A DNA stretch of 64,000 bases from Exobasidium rhododendri (GCA_026210745.1 CP110631.1:1674001-1738000); one strand, 5' to 3'. Positions 34,205 to 47,095 are shown, numbered from the stretch's first letter. Program-made: numbers and translations. The notes: generated by a model from the letters alone, not told the origin.

Positions 34205-37200
34205 TCAATCGTCATCGTCCATTGCTGCATCGCTTGTCTCGTTGCTAGCCCTCTTTGAGTTCGCATTCTTTCCTCCTCCCCCCTTCAGCTTCATACTGAG
34301 TCTGATCTTTGGCCTGCTGCCCGTTGGTGGAGCGACAGTGGCAGCAATGTTATTCTTTGAATCCTCTTCCTTCTCCTCCTCCTCTTCTTCTTCTTCCTCG
34401 TCGTCGCCATCGTCGTCATCAATGTCTTCTTCATCACCATCGTGCCCTTTCTTCCGGTTCATGCTGCCGCCTTCATTTTCCGAGCCGGGTAGACCGCTCC
34501 TCTTTGCCAGGGCGTCGTACTTCTCCTGGAACACACTCATCAATTCTACTGCATCGTTGTAGACCCAGCTTCCTTCTTGATTGTACGTCTTTGCATTGTT
34601 GATCATCAACTCAAAGTCTTCCAAGCAACTCACAACACTGGGATATGTTCGGTTGTCGATCTTCCTCTTGATCTGCCTGAGACAGATGGGTCTCTGAATA
34701 ATGACATGATAGTCGGGGTACTCAGACTTCTTCGGCACATCCATGAAGAGCACGGTCCTCTTGCGCACACTGCCATCTTCATACTGCTCTGTGCTGTTCT
34801 CCACAGCCTTGTAGCATGCCAACAAGACGGAATAGATTTGATCTCTCACATCGTCTCCTGCGCCTCCACTGCCGCCACTCTTGCGCTTCTTGTTCTGCGT
34901 GCCGCCGCCGCCGCCACCCACTTTACTTCCCGGAATGCTGTCGTCATCGTCAGGACTAGGACTCTCGATGAAGTTGCTAGGTCTTTTACGCTTCTTTGCT
35001 GGTCCTCCGGGGGACGGTTCGGGTGTCTGTGTCACTCTGGACGAGCTCGTCTTGCCCTTGGAAGCCTTTGACGACTTCTTGCGCACCAACGGCTCAGGTG
35101 ATCCAGCTTCCGACGTCGTAGCACTCACTTCCGATTGCAACACCTTGATCCTTCTCTTTTCTGCCCTTTCTCTCTTCTTCTCCACTACGTCAGCAATATC
35201 GACGTCATCGTCTTCCAGTGCACGCAGGAATTGCTCTTCCGTCAGACCATCATCGTAATGAACTACGGCTCTTCTTCGCACACCAACCTCCTCTTCCGGA
35301 GCCTCTTCTAGCACGGCCACCGTGTCAAAGTCTTGCTGATAAAGTGATGGCAGTTCCTCTTCCTGAATCAATCGGTCGGGCAACTTCGTCCCGGTGAATC
35401 CAATGGCTCTCCATTCCTCCATGTCCCTAATCACTCTTTCCTCATCCATCTTCTTGAACGTCGCAACCTCCGTGTCACCCCGGGAAAGCAATTCGTTTAG
35501 CTCGTCGTCATCAAGATCAGCGTCCTCTTCCTCCTCCTCCTCTTCATTGTCAGCTTCCAGCATCGCTCGTAGCAAGTCCTCACGCTCTGCCGCCGTGGCC
35601 TGATTGTCAAACTTTCCTGCTTGGATGACCTTGCCATCGATCTCGAGCTTATCCCTTGCCCTTTCCAAGATGGTCTCTTCCACCGACTTGGTTGTGACGA
35701 GACGTAAGATACGGACTTCCATCTTCTGTCCGATTCGATGCGCTCGATCTTGTGCCTGCAAATCTTGATGCGGATTCCAATCAGAGTCGTAGATGATGAC
35801 CGTGTCGGCCGTCTGCAAGTTCAGTCCCAGTCCTCCTGCTCGGGTCGAAAGGATGAAAATGTCAATGTCCGAGCCGGGTGCATTGAAGGCGTTCAGGAGT
35901 AGAGTACGGTCCTCTGGTTTAGTGCTTCCATCCAGTCGCAGGTATTTGAAGCCTCTGAAGCGAAGAAAGTCCTCCATGATGTCCATGATCGCCGTCATCT
36001 GGAAGAAGATCAACACACGATGACGAGTTGCCTTGAGCTTGGGCAACAACCGATCTAGCAACTCAAATTTACCAGAGACTCTGTACAAGTCCAATCCAGT
36101 CTCCTTTGTCGGATTGATGGCCATCTCTACCTGCTCAAACACGTACGGGTGGTTGCAGATCTTTCGCAATTGCATGATTGCATTCTGAAGTCCCCGAATC
36201 CCTTGAGGTTTTCCCTTTCTACCAGGTCCCAGGTCTTCTCCAGCCAGGAGAACCTTGTGATTCTTCATCTGTTGGTACAGCTTCTTCTGCAGACTGCTCA
36301 TCTTGCACTTGATCACTCGTTCCACCTTGTCTGGCAATTCACTTTCCACATCCTTTTTCAACCTACGAAGCAAAAACGGTCGAAGCACCTTGTGAAGACG
36401 CTTGATGATCAAAAGCGCTTCTTCTTCGTTCAATTGCATACTGCCGTCGTTTGCACCCGTGTTGGCAAAGGGAGTGTTGAACCATTCATCAAATGACTTG
36501 ACGGAATTGAAGATCTTGGGTAACACAAAGTTGAGCAGAGCCCACAGCTCGGGCAGATTGTTTTGAAGCGGCGTTCCGGTCAAAAGTAGACGATACCGAC
36601 TGACGTAGAAGGAGGTCAACGTGAGCGTCAACTTGCTCTGCGTATTCTTCATTCGATGACCTTCATCAATGATCATGTGCGTCCACCGAATCTTCCCCAA
36701 CAGGTGTTTGTCTTTGATGATGTACTCGTACGTTGTCAGCAGACAATCGTAATTTCCCGATCGAATGATGGGCGTGAGATTCTTTCTCGTCTGAGGCTGT
36801 CCTTTGTACACTACCGTATTGACGGCCGGCGCCCACTTCTCAAATTCATTGACCCAGTTCGTCAAGGTGGACAGGGGAACGATGACCAGATAAGGACCTC
36901 TCTGTTTCTTCGTCTCTATCAGAAAGGTAATCAAGGCAATCGTCTGGATCGTCTTTCCCAACCCCATTTCATCTGCCAAGATACCGTTCAGTCGATTGTT
37001 GTACAGTGAGACCATCCATTGCAGCCCCTTGATCTGATAGTCCTTCAATGTGCCGCCGATGAGGATCTTCGGTTGCTCCGTGATTCGCTCGGTGATCCGA
37101 TGTGCCACCGAATAATAATCAACCTTGCCTTTGTCTTCATTGGGATCGTCTTGTCTCTGAGCGCCAAACATGGTCTCGTCCACTGCCAGGCCTACTTCTT

Positions 37201-39113
37201 GATTGGCCGCTTGTTTCGCTAGCTCATCAACAGAAGGAGGGGCAATGCCTGCCCTCTCTGCTGCAATCGCTTCAGCGTGAACGTCATCGTTTTGTTGTGC
37301 TTGAACAGCTTGAGCTAGTCCTTCCAGGTAAGCATCTGTTTGTCGAATCAAGTGAGTAATACGGGTGTCTTTGGCAGTGTCGATCAATTTCAGGTAAGCC
37401 TCTTCATCGTCTGCTTTCAAGGCATTCAAACGCTCCTTGGCAATCCTTTCGATCCTCTTTTGTTCTTCCCTTTCTGTTTCGTTGTGAAGTCGCAACACCA
37501 ACTTGCCCATCCTTTGAACCGAGTTCGCCTGATGGTGTTTGTGCGCTGCCATCAGGTCACGACCATGCGAGCAAATCGAATTCAGGTAGTCAATGTGATT
37601 CTGTCTGGCTCTCTTTTCTCGATCGACTCGCTGCTTCCTCTCCAATTGTTCCGTCATTCGAGCGTCTCGCAACGTCTGCTTCTTGAATCGTCTGAAAGCC
37701 GTCCTATCCAGTGCAAGCGTGGTCGCCTGCCCCATCTGTCTCGTGATCGACTCTCGCAGCGCCTTTTGCTTGGACAGAAGGTGTAAAGACTTGAGCTCAA
37801 TCAAAGCCTTGATCTTGGCATTGTCCGTAGTGTCGTAATTCGTCACACTTTGCTCAGCAGGGTCGTATGCCTTGACAACATCCTTCCCTTTCAACGCGCT
37901 GGACAGAGTTGGCTTTTGTGACATCGTAGAAGGTAGACCCTCTAATTCTCGAATCCTCTGCTGAATGCGAACATTGATATATCGATCTCTCTCTTGCAAA
38001 AGTAGATGCGGGTCAATCCCTGCAGGCATCAGACTTGGTACAAGCAATCGCTTTTGCTTGGTAGCAGTAAAATCTTCCGGGCCAAGTGACGGTTTAGAAA
38101 GATAGGTGAAAGGATGTCGAAAGGCATTGTAAGGGTAGACGGAGCTGGAAGGGTCATCTTGAGGTGAAGCAGCTCTTTGCACTTGCTGACCTGCTGTTTT
38201 GCTTGCCTCCTTGTCCTTGATTGATGACGACGACGACGACGACTTCTTCACCTTCTCAGCGGCCAGATGTGATTCCACTCCTGCCTCTGCGACTTTGCCA
38301 GCAAGTCCCAGATCTTCTACTTGCACTTCCATCTGTTCTTTGATCTCATCAATGACGCTGTTAGGGTCCAAAAGAGCCGCCTTCAATTGAGCAGGCAAAG
38401 CAACGTTGCGAGCTAACATCTTGAAAGCGATGATTTGAGTCTTGAGTGCTGCCAATTGAGCTGTAGAGAATGTCGACGTTGGCACCGTCGAGGTTGCCGC
38501 TCCTTCCATGCCAGCAGAACTTGGTAGAGCAGATGACACACTCTGGCTCGAGTCAGTCGAGGAAGACATGACAGTCACCCCTCCTCCTTCGGCGATACTG
38601 GTACTTGGAGTAGAGGCCTCTGCCGCTTTGGAAGAGTCAGCGGACGAGCCATTGGTCTGTCCAGCTTGGTGCTGCAATCTCGCTGAAGGATGTAGATGTA
38701 GACAAGTCAGACCTCATCTCTCATAAAAAACAGGGACTGCCTTCTGGTATGCACTCACCTTGCTGCTGTCTCATGCTCTGGACCTGCTGAAAATATCGAA
38801 AGGTATTGACTAGATTTGCGTACTCTTGACTCGATTGTTCCGTTTCGCCATTGGCTTGCAACGTCTTCATTCGGACCACCATCTGCTGCAACTTTTCCTT
38901 GTTCATCGACATGAGGATCTGTTGCATGTGTGGTGGTATGGATGTGGTGGAAGGTTGTGCCGGCGCACCACTTGCTGGGGATACCGTGCTACTGCTCATT
39001 GCGATCTGCCCATTCGATGACTGCGACTGAACACCACCATTGCCGGTGACGTTTGCTGGGGCGGCATCATTCTTCTTAGCAGAAGGTTGAGCAGAGGCTA
39101 CAGTCGATGACAT
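34205..39113 (-). CDS. SNF2: SWI/SNF-family chromatin-remodelling ATPase (Snf2/Sth1)
   Basis: Two exons, 39113-38759 and 38682-34205; 1,610 aa. Catalytic subunit of SWI/SNF or RSC. In order: a Gln/Ser-rich N-terminus; a QLQ-like segment (about 188-220, STAQLAALKTQIIAFKML); the HSA domain (about 433-500, RTAFRRFKKQTLRDARMTEQ), which binds actin-related proteins; the SNF2 ATPase with ILADEMGLGKTIQT (about 688), DEGH box and LLTGTPLQNNLPELW; the helicase C lobe with STRAGGLGLNLQTADTVI and QDRAHRIGQ; a SnAC-like acidic segment; and a bromodomain (about 1397-1510). The tail is a long Glu/Asp run followed by basic KLKGGGGK. Only one such gene is in the window, so Snf2 versus Sth1 cannot be settled here. 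The start ATG lies five codons after an in-frame TTG. Confidence 0.95.
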
Positions 39114-41132
39114 GATGGCCACGTTCAAGGTCGTTTACCTCTTCCTTGATCTATCACTGCTCCACCAACACTTCCACTTGCCTCTCTTGCAGCTGCTAGA
39201 TAGAAGGACTTGCAACTAGCAAACGCGTCGGGTGAGCAGCGAAAAAGAAAAAGAAGAATGGGATAGGCAAGCGTCGCGACAGGAGGACGCAAAGCTTTCG
39301 GCGCGGTGGAAAGGAAATGAGTGCGAATGAGTATCCCAGGGAGAGGTTCCTCGAAGTCGTCCTAGTACAAATAGGTGGTCGTGTATGTTCTCTACCACTC
39401 GCGGTAGATACAGTATGATGCTCCTCTCTACTTGCAAAGCGATCTTTTTGGATCCGTCGCGAATACAGTGTCGAGTGATCTTTTCCGCCTTTCTCTCTCG
39501 CTCTCCAAAATAGATAGAGTGATGCTCTCGTGTCCGTCGTCGAGAAGGGCGATTGTCCTTGAAGAGCACGCGGGCGAAAGAAAGCACCCTCTCTTCCCTG
39601 CTTAGCGTCTTCGGATGTGCTTTCCAAGCCAGAGTAAGTTTGAGAGTGCCAGGGTTACAGCAGCCAAGGCCCGAGAAGCGAAATCGACCAGGGAAAAAAA
39701 GAATTATTCACTTTTGCCGGGGCGGACTGGCGCTGGCTGACAGAGAGACCAGAAATGGGGAGAAAGAATAAAAAAAAGCTGTGGGCTTGATAGGAGTTCG
39801 CTTAGAACAGGACACGGAACACAATTATTTTCAAGCCCAGCGCATGGAGAAATCCACGTGGTTTTTCATGCAAGCAAGCAATACTCCCAGGTCTAAGAAC
39901 ATATATCCGTATCTTCTACATGCTATTTGTATCAAAACTTCAGCAGGCTGCAATAACGCAATTCAGGAACAGAAGACCCGTCTCTTTTGAAATTCCTCTT
40001 GTGATGGGCCAGCTCGGCTCACAATTCAGAAAGGGAGCTAGAAAGAGTTCTAATTGAGGTCTTGTAATACGCTATCACAAATTAGATCGTCATATTCAAT
40101 GGCAAAGAAGAATTAAAGAAGACTTGGGAGCACCGAATAGAGCAAATCATTATTTTGTTATAAAATTCGACCAGATCGAGTAGGATCCGGGCTTCGTCGT
40201 TGCGAATAGCCTACAGTGCAGCAACAAGCCTGATGAATTTCCGGACTAGCGCTGCACCGCGGCATGAAACACAGTCACCAAAAAAAAAATCGGGAGAGTC
40301 GCACCCACCCCTCCCTAAAGAGGAGAGGCCAAGTAGTTGAGGAAACGCCCGTCTGTCTTTGAGTGCGGGCCGTCGCCAAAGCAGGTCTCCTTGAAAGTGG
40401 GAAAAAGAGAAAGAATAAAACATAAACTAATAGGAGTGAATCCGCACTAAGATCGCTGTTTCCGTCTCCTTTCACTGGCAAGGAGCAGGAAATTCCATCG
40501 CAAAGTGAAAGACCAAGCCCAGCCCCCATGGGCTTCCGACAAGCATTGTGATTTGTACGAAAGGAGGCAAGACGCTTCGGCTGTGTTCAAAGTGGCAAAG
40601 GATCACAAGAGAATTTATGTCATTGTTCAGAGTAGGGGAAACATGCAGGAGGGTGCACCCACGTATAGCTTTCTTTTCCATTAGTGATTTAGGTTTTTCC
40701 TTTTTTTTTTTCGTTTGCTTATTTTGAGGCTTGGCCTGCGTCCTTTTTTTATGTAGTACTGGAAAAATGCTGACTGACTCTACTGATTGCTCTCTCACTT
40801 TCTCAAATCGACCTAACAGATTCCGGGAAGGAGGGGAATGGTTGCAAATCACACAGTTCCCCAGTTCTCATGTGTGTTTGTGTATGTGTGACGAGTGTGT
40901 GTGTGTGTGTGTGTGTGCGTGTGTCATCGCCAGCTGCTTCTTGTCTCCTGAAAAGTACCAAACCTGAAGTCATCGACGAAACTTGGAGAACTGCTCAAGT
41001 AGAGGAGGTGAAATGAAGAGCCGTGGTACAGTCTAGTTCGCAATAGGTGAACCCCTCCACCCCATACAACACTCGCATCTTGTGCTGTCTCGTGGAATCA
41101 ACAGTCTTGAAAGGGCCAGTGGCTTGATCATC
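39114..41132. other. Long divergent intergenic region, Snf2 / FN3K-cyclin
   Basis: Two kilobases between head-to-head ATGs, the longest promoter-type gap before 59 kb. About 39780-40180 is AT-richer than its surroundings. A 40-codon open stretch near 40060-40185 (plus strand) has protein-like composition but no start or recognisable family. A TG microsatellite lies at 40894-40924. No RNA gene was identified. Confidence 0.45.
40894..40924 (+). repeat. TG dinucleotide microsatellite
   Basis: About 13 TG units with one CG interruption, preceded by a looser TG-rich stretch from 40870, some 210 bp upstream of the FN3K-cyclin ATG. Confidence 0.9.
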
Positions 41133-44100
41133 ATGGCGCTGGACGCTGAACTGCAAGAGATACTAAGGCGACATTGCTCCTCTTTGGGAACTTCGTTCGT
41201 ATCCAAAGGGTCCTGTCAAGTGCTGGCACAACCGTCCAATCGACTATTGTTTGCAAAGAAGGGAGCGATTGATCAGGTACTTGGTGAGGCAGAATCGCTC
41301 AACGCAATGTATAGAGCTTCTCTCGCTGCTGGACAAACGCAAACACTGATCCCGACCATTCACGCCTTCGGCAAGATCGAGAACAAAGGGGAAGCGTTTC
41401 TAGTGACGGACTATAAGCAGCTATCCAGTGGACTGAGTCGGAAGAACCAGCGGACTCTGGGTGAAAAGCTCGCTCAAATGCACCGATCGGGAACGAGCGA
41501 AAATGGCATGTATGGATTCAGCAGACCGACGCATTGCGGTGCTACAGTGAGTTCTGTGATATCTTCCTGTGGCTCGTCGTGCTAGTCAAGGCAGGGAGAG
41601 TGGGTTTGTTCTGGATAAGGGGGTAGTGAGGAAAAAGAGGAGGTGCCTTCAGGCCTCACTGGTACACTTTGCCTGGTATTGCTGCTTGCGTTGGAGATTG
41701 CAGCGGGATGTCGTATGTTCGGCCGTCACTTACGGGGTCAGGAGACGTGAGTGAAGGGGCCACGCTGGAAGCTTGACATAACCGAGGAGAAAATTTGGCG
41801 AGGCGGTTGTGTGGGAGACTTTTCCCTTCACTCCCTCTCTTATCCATGGCTTGTCAGGCCGAGGCGATGGTGTGAATCGGCAGGCAGGCGAGGCAAGAGA
41901 AAGAGCAGATGTCATGCACGAGCGGAGTGACCAGCACGGCCGGCTGGCTGTAATTTTCAGCCTGCGAATGCTTGATTCCTCAGTGGGCCTTGATCAAGTC
42001 CAAATCAGCTTGTCTTCTCGAGTGCTCGATCACATCTTCTGCTTCGAAGAGGACACATATTTAGTAGTCGCTTGCTCCGCCGCTAGGCAGGATGTTTGCT
42101 AAAGGCGCAGGCGTACTCGATAGAGGTGCAGCGCTTCCTATCTGTTTCTCGAGGCCACGGAACAAGAAAGCAGTGTAGATGTTCTGACGAAGGGGGAGAG
42201 GGCGTAGCTCGGTCGAGGTGATTCACGTTCCTACGACGGACGAGGCAGTCTGCAAACGGACTGAAGCTGTGGGCGTGGCGGAGCTCGATGCAGGAGGGTC
42301 AAGGCAGCGCTGGTGGGGGAAGGGTAAAAGTACGGTGGGCGGAGTTCTTGTCTGGTTTGTGCGTGCCTGCCCTCTCTTCCTCTTTTCTCTCCTCGGTCTT
42401 TGGGTAGAAGGGGGGAGGAGAAAGGGTAGACATTGCAAAACAAGCGTAGTAGCAGCGTTGGAGTCGTGGAGTTTTGACGATGTAAATCCGTCGACAAGGC
42501 GGGCCAGAGCAAAGGCTGTGATCAGGTCGTCATGCCTTTGCATTGCTCCGTCGTGAGGGCGAGCAGCATTTTGCTCGTCACTAGAGCAACAGTCTCGCTC
42601 CGTCTTTCGACTATCTTTTGGGGAACCATTTCAAAATTCTCCCTTTCTGCCCGCTCCCTCCGTCTTCCTCTCTCCATCGCATCTAATCACGTCTGCTTTG
42701 CTCATGCGCAGTCTAGTCGCAAGGAGTGAAGATTGCTAACCGTTTATCTTTCTCTCCATCCTCTGTGAACCTCTCAATTTCCTCCCCCCCCCCTTTCACC
42801 GTTCATCATCAAAATTTGACTCTCTGCCCATCTTGGTCATCGTCACTACTACCGTGACCATGAAACGAACATTCTCGGCAATGCAGGAGCAAGACAACAC
42901 TTGGACCTCGAATTGGTCCGACTTTTGGGCTGATCGACGTATAGGTGATCTGATTCGCAAGTCGGGAGATGAAGAATTGGCCAGGCTTGAGACACAATTG
43001 AGAGAAAAGTGAGTCAGCGTTTGCGATGATTGTCGTCGCACTTGGTAGAGAGCCCATTGTACTCAACGTCTACCCTTCTGGCAGAGTTTACCCTTTGCTA
43101 TTCAATCAAGAAGCTATGAAGGATGTCCGACCTGCTATCATTCATGGTGATCTTTGGAGTGGAAATGCTGGAACGGATGGAGAAAGCGGAGAGCCGATCA
43201 TCTTTGACCCTTCCAGTAGCTTTTCACACAACGAAGCTGAACTAGGTATCATGAAGATGTTTGGAGGCTATGGAAATGACTTCTTCAGTGCTTATCATCA
43301 AGTCATACCCAAAGCACAACCACACTACAACGAGAGACAGGAGATGTACGAAGCGTACCATCATCTAAATCATTTTGTCATGTTTGGAGGCAGCTATCGT
43401 GCAGGGGCAGTTCGCATCTTCAAGAGACTCATTGCATGGGCAGAGGAAAAGAGACGAGAGGGAGGCAACGACACTCACGGTGGTGGCGGAGGCAGCGGAG
43501 GTAAACAATCAAACGCAGGGCCCAATGTCGAATCTGGAAACATGGCACGAGGGTTGCGAGGTGGCAACAGACACGACTCTACATCTTTGACCAGCCACGA
43601 CTCCTCGTCGACCTCGTTCCATCTTCCTCCTCTTCCGTCTCCACCTCCACCGTCGACAAGTGCAGCTCGGTCAATCTCTACCTCGCTTGGTAACGGTGTG
43701 AAGAAGTCAAGTCTTTCGTCTGGTGGTTCCTTTCCCCCTACTACGCCTTCTCAGATCGCAGACTACTTCAGTCAAATGATCTGTTACCTATGGTTCAGTA
43801 CGGGTGTACCAGGTCACTCCATCCCTACGACTCCATCCCGATCGCCGACCAGCGTACACCAGCCTTTGCAATCATCTCCCCTTGCTCCTCGTCGAACGAA
43901 TCCTCATCCAACGCCATCCTCTCGTTCCCATCGCAACTATCGAGCACCGCATACAAAGGCGACAAGCGCTGGTAGTCTCTCTCAAGCTTTGTCTACAAGT
44001 CTGAATAGTCATGACTTGTCAAAGGCTATTCAAGATCATCTCGTTTCAGTTTCGACTGCGACGGTTGCGCCAATAGCTACAAATAGCAAATTACTGGCCA

Positions 44101-46388
44101 ATGATCCCATCCTGCGAAGACTACAGCCGAAGAGTCGATTCCTGCGCTTTTCGAGGGAGATCCTTTCCACAACGCAAGTTTCAAGTTCTGTCATTACGCT
44201 TGCCCTGATCTATGTGCACCGTCTCAAGGCGGCTCACCCCCACATGAAAGGCAGAGAAGGAAGCGAATACAGGCTTGCAATCTCCTCCTTGATGCTCGCC
44301 AACAAGATTCTGGACGACAACACCTACCTGAACAAGACATGGGCAGAGATTTCAGGCATGCCGTTGATCGAGATTAGCAAGATGGAGGTGGAATTCTGGC
44401 TCGGACTGAAGATGGAATTGCACATCACAAAGGAAGATTACGAGACTGGACTGAAGGATCTACAAATGCTGGCTAGTGATCGCAATGAGGCCGTTTTGCA
44501 GCGAGATGCAGCCATGAAGCGAGCTATGCAGCAGCAGCAACAACAACAAGAACAGCAGCAGCAGCAGCAAGCATTCATGGCCTCCTCTCAACAATTGCCA
44601 CACCCCTGGTCGTGCTATCTACCGTCGCACCACAGCGCCTCATTGGACGGTTCCTCGTTTTCCTCTCCTCTCCCACCACTCGACTCTCAACTTCCCAACG
44701 TTCGTCGATCGATCAGCAACATGGACGCCACGTCGAATCACCGTCTGCTTGGCTACTCTTTTCCTGGCCAAACTGCCCCACCTTGTCATGCTTCGATGAA
44801 CTTTGCATACGACTTTGGAGGAGTGAATGCAGGCAATCAGCAGAGTCACGCACCGCCGGCTCCACACGTCACCAGATCAACGACATTCACACTTCCGCCC
44901 AGTCCACTTTCTCAATCGTCGACAGGATTCTCCGCACGGGTCCAAGGGGACGGCTTTGTTTCGCCTCATTCCTTCCTCGACGGCGGATTGAATCACTCAT
45001 CGCCACCGATCAATCGTGACCGTATCAGCAGCAGCAGTGCAAGTCAATCCATTTCCGGAGATTCCATGTGGTCGATGCTACATCAAGAAGATCCGACGTC
45101 GATGAGAAATCCATCATCTAGCTCCATCAATCCCTTCAGCGCTCGCAGCAGTCAGACAACGGAGACTTCTCCCATGAGCTCCACGAACAGCCTTGGCTTC
45201 ACACCCGACTACTTTGTCTCACAAGGAGTGCGACGACAGCTATCCTCCAACCAGAACACTTCAACGTTGTCCGGCCTCAAGAGGGATTTCGAATTGACGA
45301 ACTTACATCAATTCTCCCCATACGAACATCAAGATGACGGCAACAGATGCAGCAGCAGTGGTAACAAGAACAAGAGATTCGCTGCTGAGCCAAAGATGTA
45401 CGCTGGACTAAAACAGTATCAAGACTCTTCTGCGGCTTCACGAAGGACTTCAGACACGCCGGTAGAATCAAGGTATGCCCTCCGAAGTCAAAGTCGTGCT
45501 CCTATGACGATGAACGATTTCCAGGGAAGAAAGAGCACCACACCGAATGAAGCTATCCGAAACACGTCTGCCTCTCCCAATCGATTTTCTACTGCGTTTG
45601 CAAGATCAGCCTCGCCTGCTGCTCATCATGATCGTCAGCGAGGGTGTGCTCATCTGCCCAAATCTGTTGCCGCAAATGAAGTCCATTCTTCTCAACAGAC
45701 TGAAAGGCAGGAGTCTCATCCAAGTTATCACTCCGTCTTTACTTCTGCTCTTACACCCAACACTCTCGCCGCGCCTCTCGAAAATTCATCGATGAATGCT
45801 ACTAGTAATCCGTATTGGTATGGAGGAGCATCTAACGGGCCAAGGCAGATTGGGCCTTTGCAATACTACAGCCTGGCAGCAGGAGAACCGTTTGGAAACA
45901 TCGGAACGTACATGCCTCCGCTTCCTTCTGCCAATACTGATAGAAGCCCTTGGAACGCCGATCCTACTGGACCAAGAAGATCGAGTCTGTCAGCTGAATC
46001 TCGATCGGCCCATAATGCCGCAAGCAAAAGTGAATATGCAAATCATCATTGGGTGGATAATCACGATGCAGGGACGCAACTTCCGTCTTCTGCAGCTTCG
46101 TTGAAGAGCCGTCATGTCGGAACGATGGCGACAAACGAGTCTGGAAATCAGAATCCCAATACTTCGGTCTCTTTCACCCATTCTAGAGCTCCTGTTGCAC
46201 CTTTCACACTCGACATCGATGCATGGCCCTTGCAGAATAGCTCTACTTCCACCTTTCTCTTTCCTTATCACCTTCTCCCTCTCCAGCCGCAAGGTAAGGA
46301 GCACCAGCACCAGCATCCTCCTCCTCCTCATACGTATCAATACCATCACCACAATCTACAGCAACCAGACTCCCATGCGACGCAGTAG
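41133..46388 (+). CDS. Fructosamine-3-kinase fused to a Pho80/Pcl-type cyclin
   Basis: Three exons: 41133-41546, 42887-43008, 43085-46388; 1,279 aa. Residues 1 to about 305 are a fructosamine/ketosamine kinase: LLFAKKG (ATP lysine), GEAESLNAMYR, LGEKLAQMHRSG, NTWTSNWSDFW, the catalytic IIHGDLWSGN (about 197-206), IFDPSSSF, ELGIMKMFGGYG, and the closing FGGSYRAGAVRIFKRL. Without a stop or plausible intron the frame crosses a Gly/Ser/Pro linker into a cyclin (about 405-640): ADYFSQMICYLWFS, RFLRFSREILSTTQVS, ALIYVHRLK, KILDDNTYLNKTWAEISG, EISKMEVEFWLGLKMEL. The last 640 residues are Ser/Gln/Asn-rich. Known: FN3K repairs early glycation on proteins; Pho80/Pcl cyclins activate Pho85 kinase. That one protein does both is inference. 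Intron 1 is 1,340 nt, so independent transcripts for the two halves remain possible. Confidence 0.78.
41547..42886 (+). other. Exceptionally long intron 1 of the FN3K-cyclin gene
   Basis: The donor GTGAGT at 41547 and acceptor ATGCAG at 42886 join FN3K sequence exactly (HCGAT then EQDNTW). Other introns in the window are 63-156 nt. No open frame in it resembles a protein. The 3' end has promoter-like pyrimidine tracts, a poly-C run (about 42785-42793) and, in frame with exon 2, ATG codons at 42860 and 42881 (MKRTFSAMQ). Terminal inverted repeats or target duplications were looked for by eye and not found. Confidence 0.6.
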
Positions 46389-46681
46389 TTCCACTTTACG
46401 TCGTACCTCTCTTCGCATCATCTACTTCCTGTCCTTCCCATTTTCTCTCTACCATCTAGTCTCTGACTTTAGCATGTCTCGATCTTCTCCTTACCGTCAA
46501 TCTGTTTCTTTCATTCACTCATGTTCTCCGATTAATAGCATCAACTATCCCACTATATCATGCGACGAGAGAGCTGTGCCGTTTGAGTGCTACACGATGT
46601 GCCGACAAACGTGGCATCTCTGCTTGCCACTTTGATAGGAAAGAAATTAAATCGTCAATTTTCCTATCTTGTCGGCGAAAA

Positions 46682-47095
46682 TTAGTGGTGTTCATCTCCT
46701 TCAGCATGACTTTCATGACCGTGATGACCGTCCCATGGGTGTCGTAGGCCCTGTGAAGGTAACATAGATAGACAAAGTGGACCAAGTAAGATATCTGTTC
46801 GCAACTTCACTTCATGCTCTTCTGCAGTACCAATAGCCTAGCAGGTCACACACTCTCGTAATTCCTAAGATAAAAGCTTCCCACATTTCGAGGGGACAAA
46901 ACTCACCAGCATGACAGCACCGTCGTGATAGCCCCTGTACATGATCCAGAAGAACATGGTGCCGCCAAGAATCTTTGCACCAAGTCTGTGGCGAAGGGCA
47001 GGTGCGTGTGGGTGAAATCCGTGGACAGGTCGGTACCATCTCGACGATCCTGCCGAGGGTCCAATTCCGGCGCCTGGAGCAGAACCTCCAGCCAT
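46682..47095 (-). CDS. NDUFB2: NADH:ubiquinone oxidoreductase subunit NDUFB2 (complex I)
   Basis: Two exons, 47095-46907 and 46750-46682; 85 aa. Small accessory subunit in the membrane arm of mitochondrial complex I. The core GAKILGGTMFFWIMYRGYHDG is a single membrane helix flanked by the usual charged residues, and splicing adds GLRHPWDGHH, the family's closing motif, followed by a His-rich tail HGHESHAEGDEHH. The length is close to the fungal norm. The intron (46751-46906, 156 nt) is among the longer ones here. No cleavable presequence is obvious; the Ala/Gly-rich start (MAGGSAPGAG) is short. Divergent from the nucleoporin gene, with 363 bp between ATGs. Confidence 0.85.

Noticed and set aside
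40472..40852. 126-codon minus-strand open frame in the Snf2/FN3K gap
   Set aside because: Contains a poly-Lys run from a T-rich tract, no domain, and no splice or start context.
40894..40924. Repeat tract considered as a possible array
   Set aside because: It is a simple TG microsatellite; no spaced direct repeats of CRISPR type occur in the window.
42218..42556. 112-codon open frame in the long FN3K intron
   Set aside because: Composition is not protein-like, opposite-strand frames of equal length exist, and no domain is recognised.
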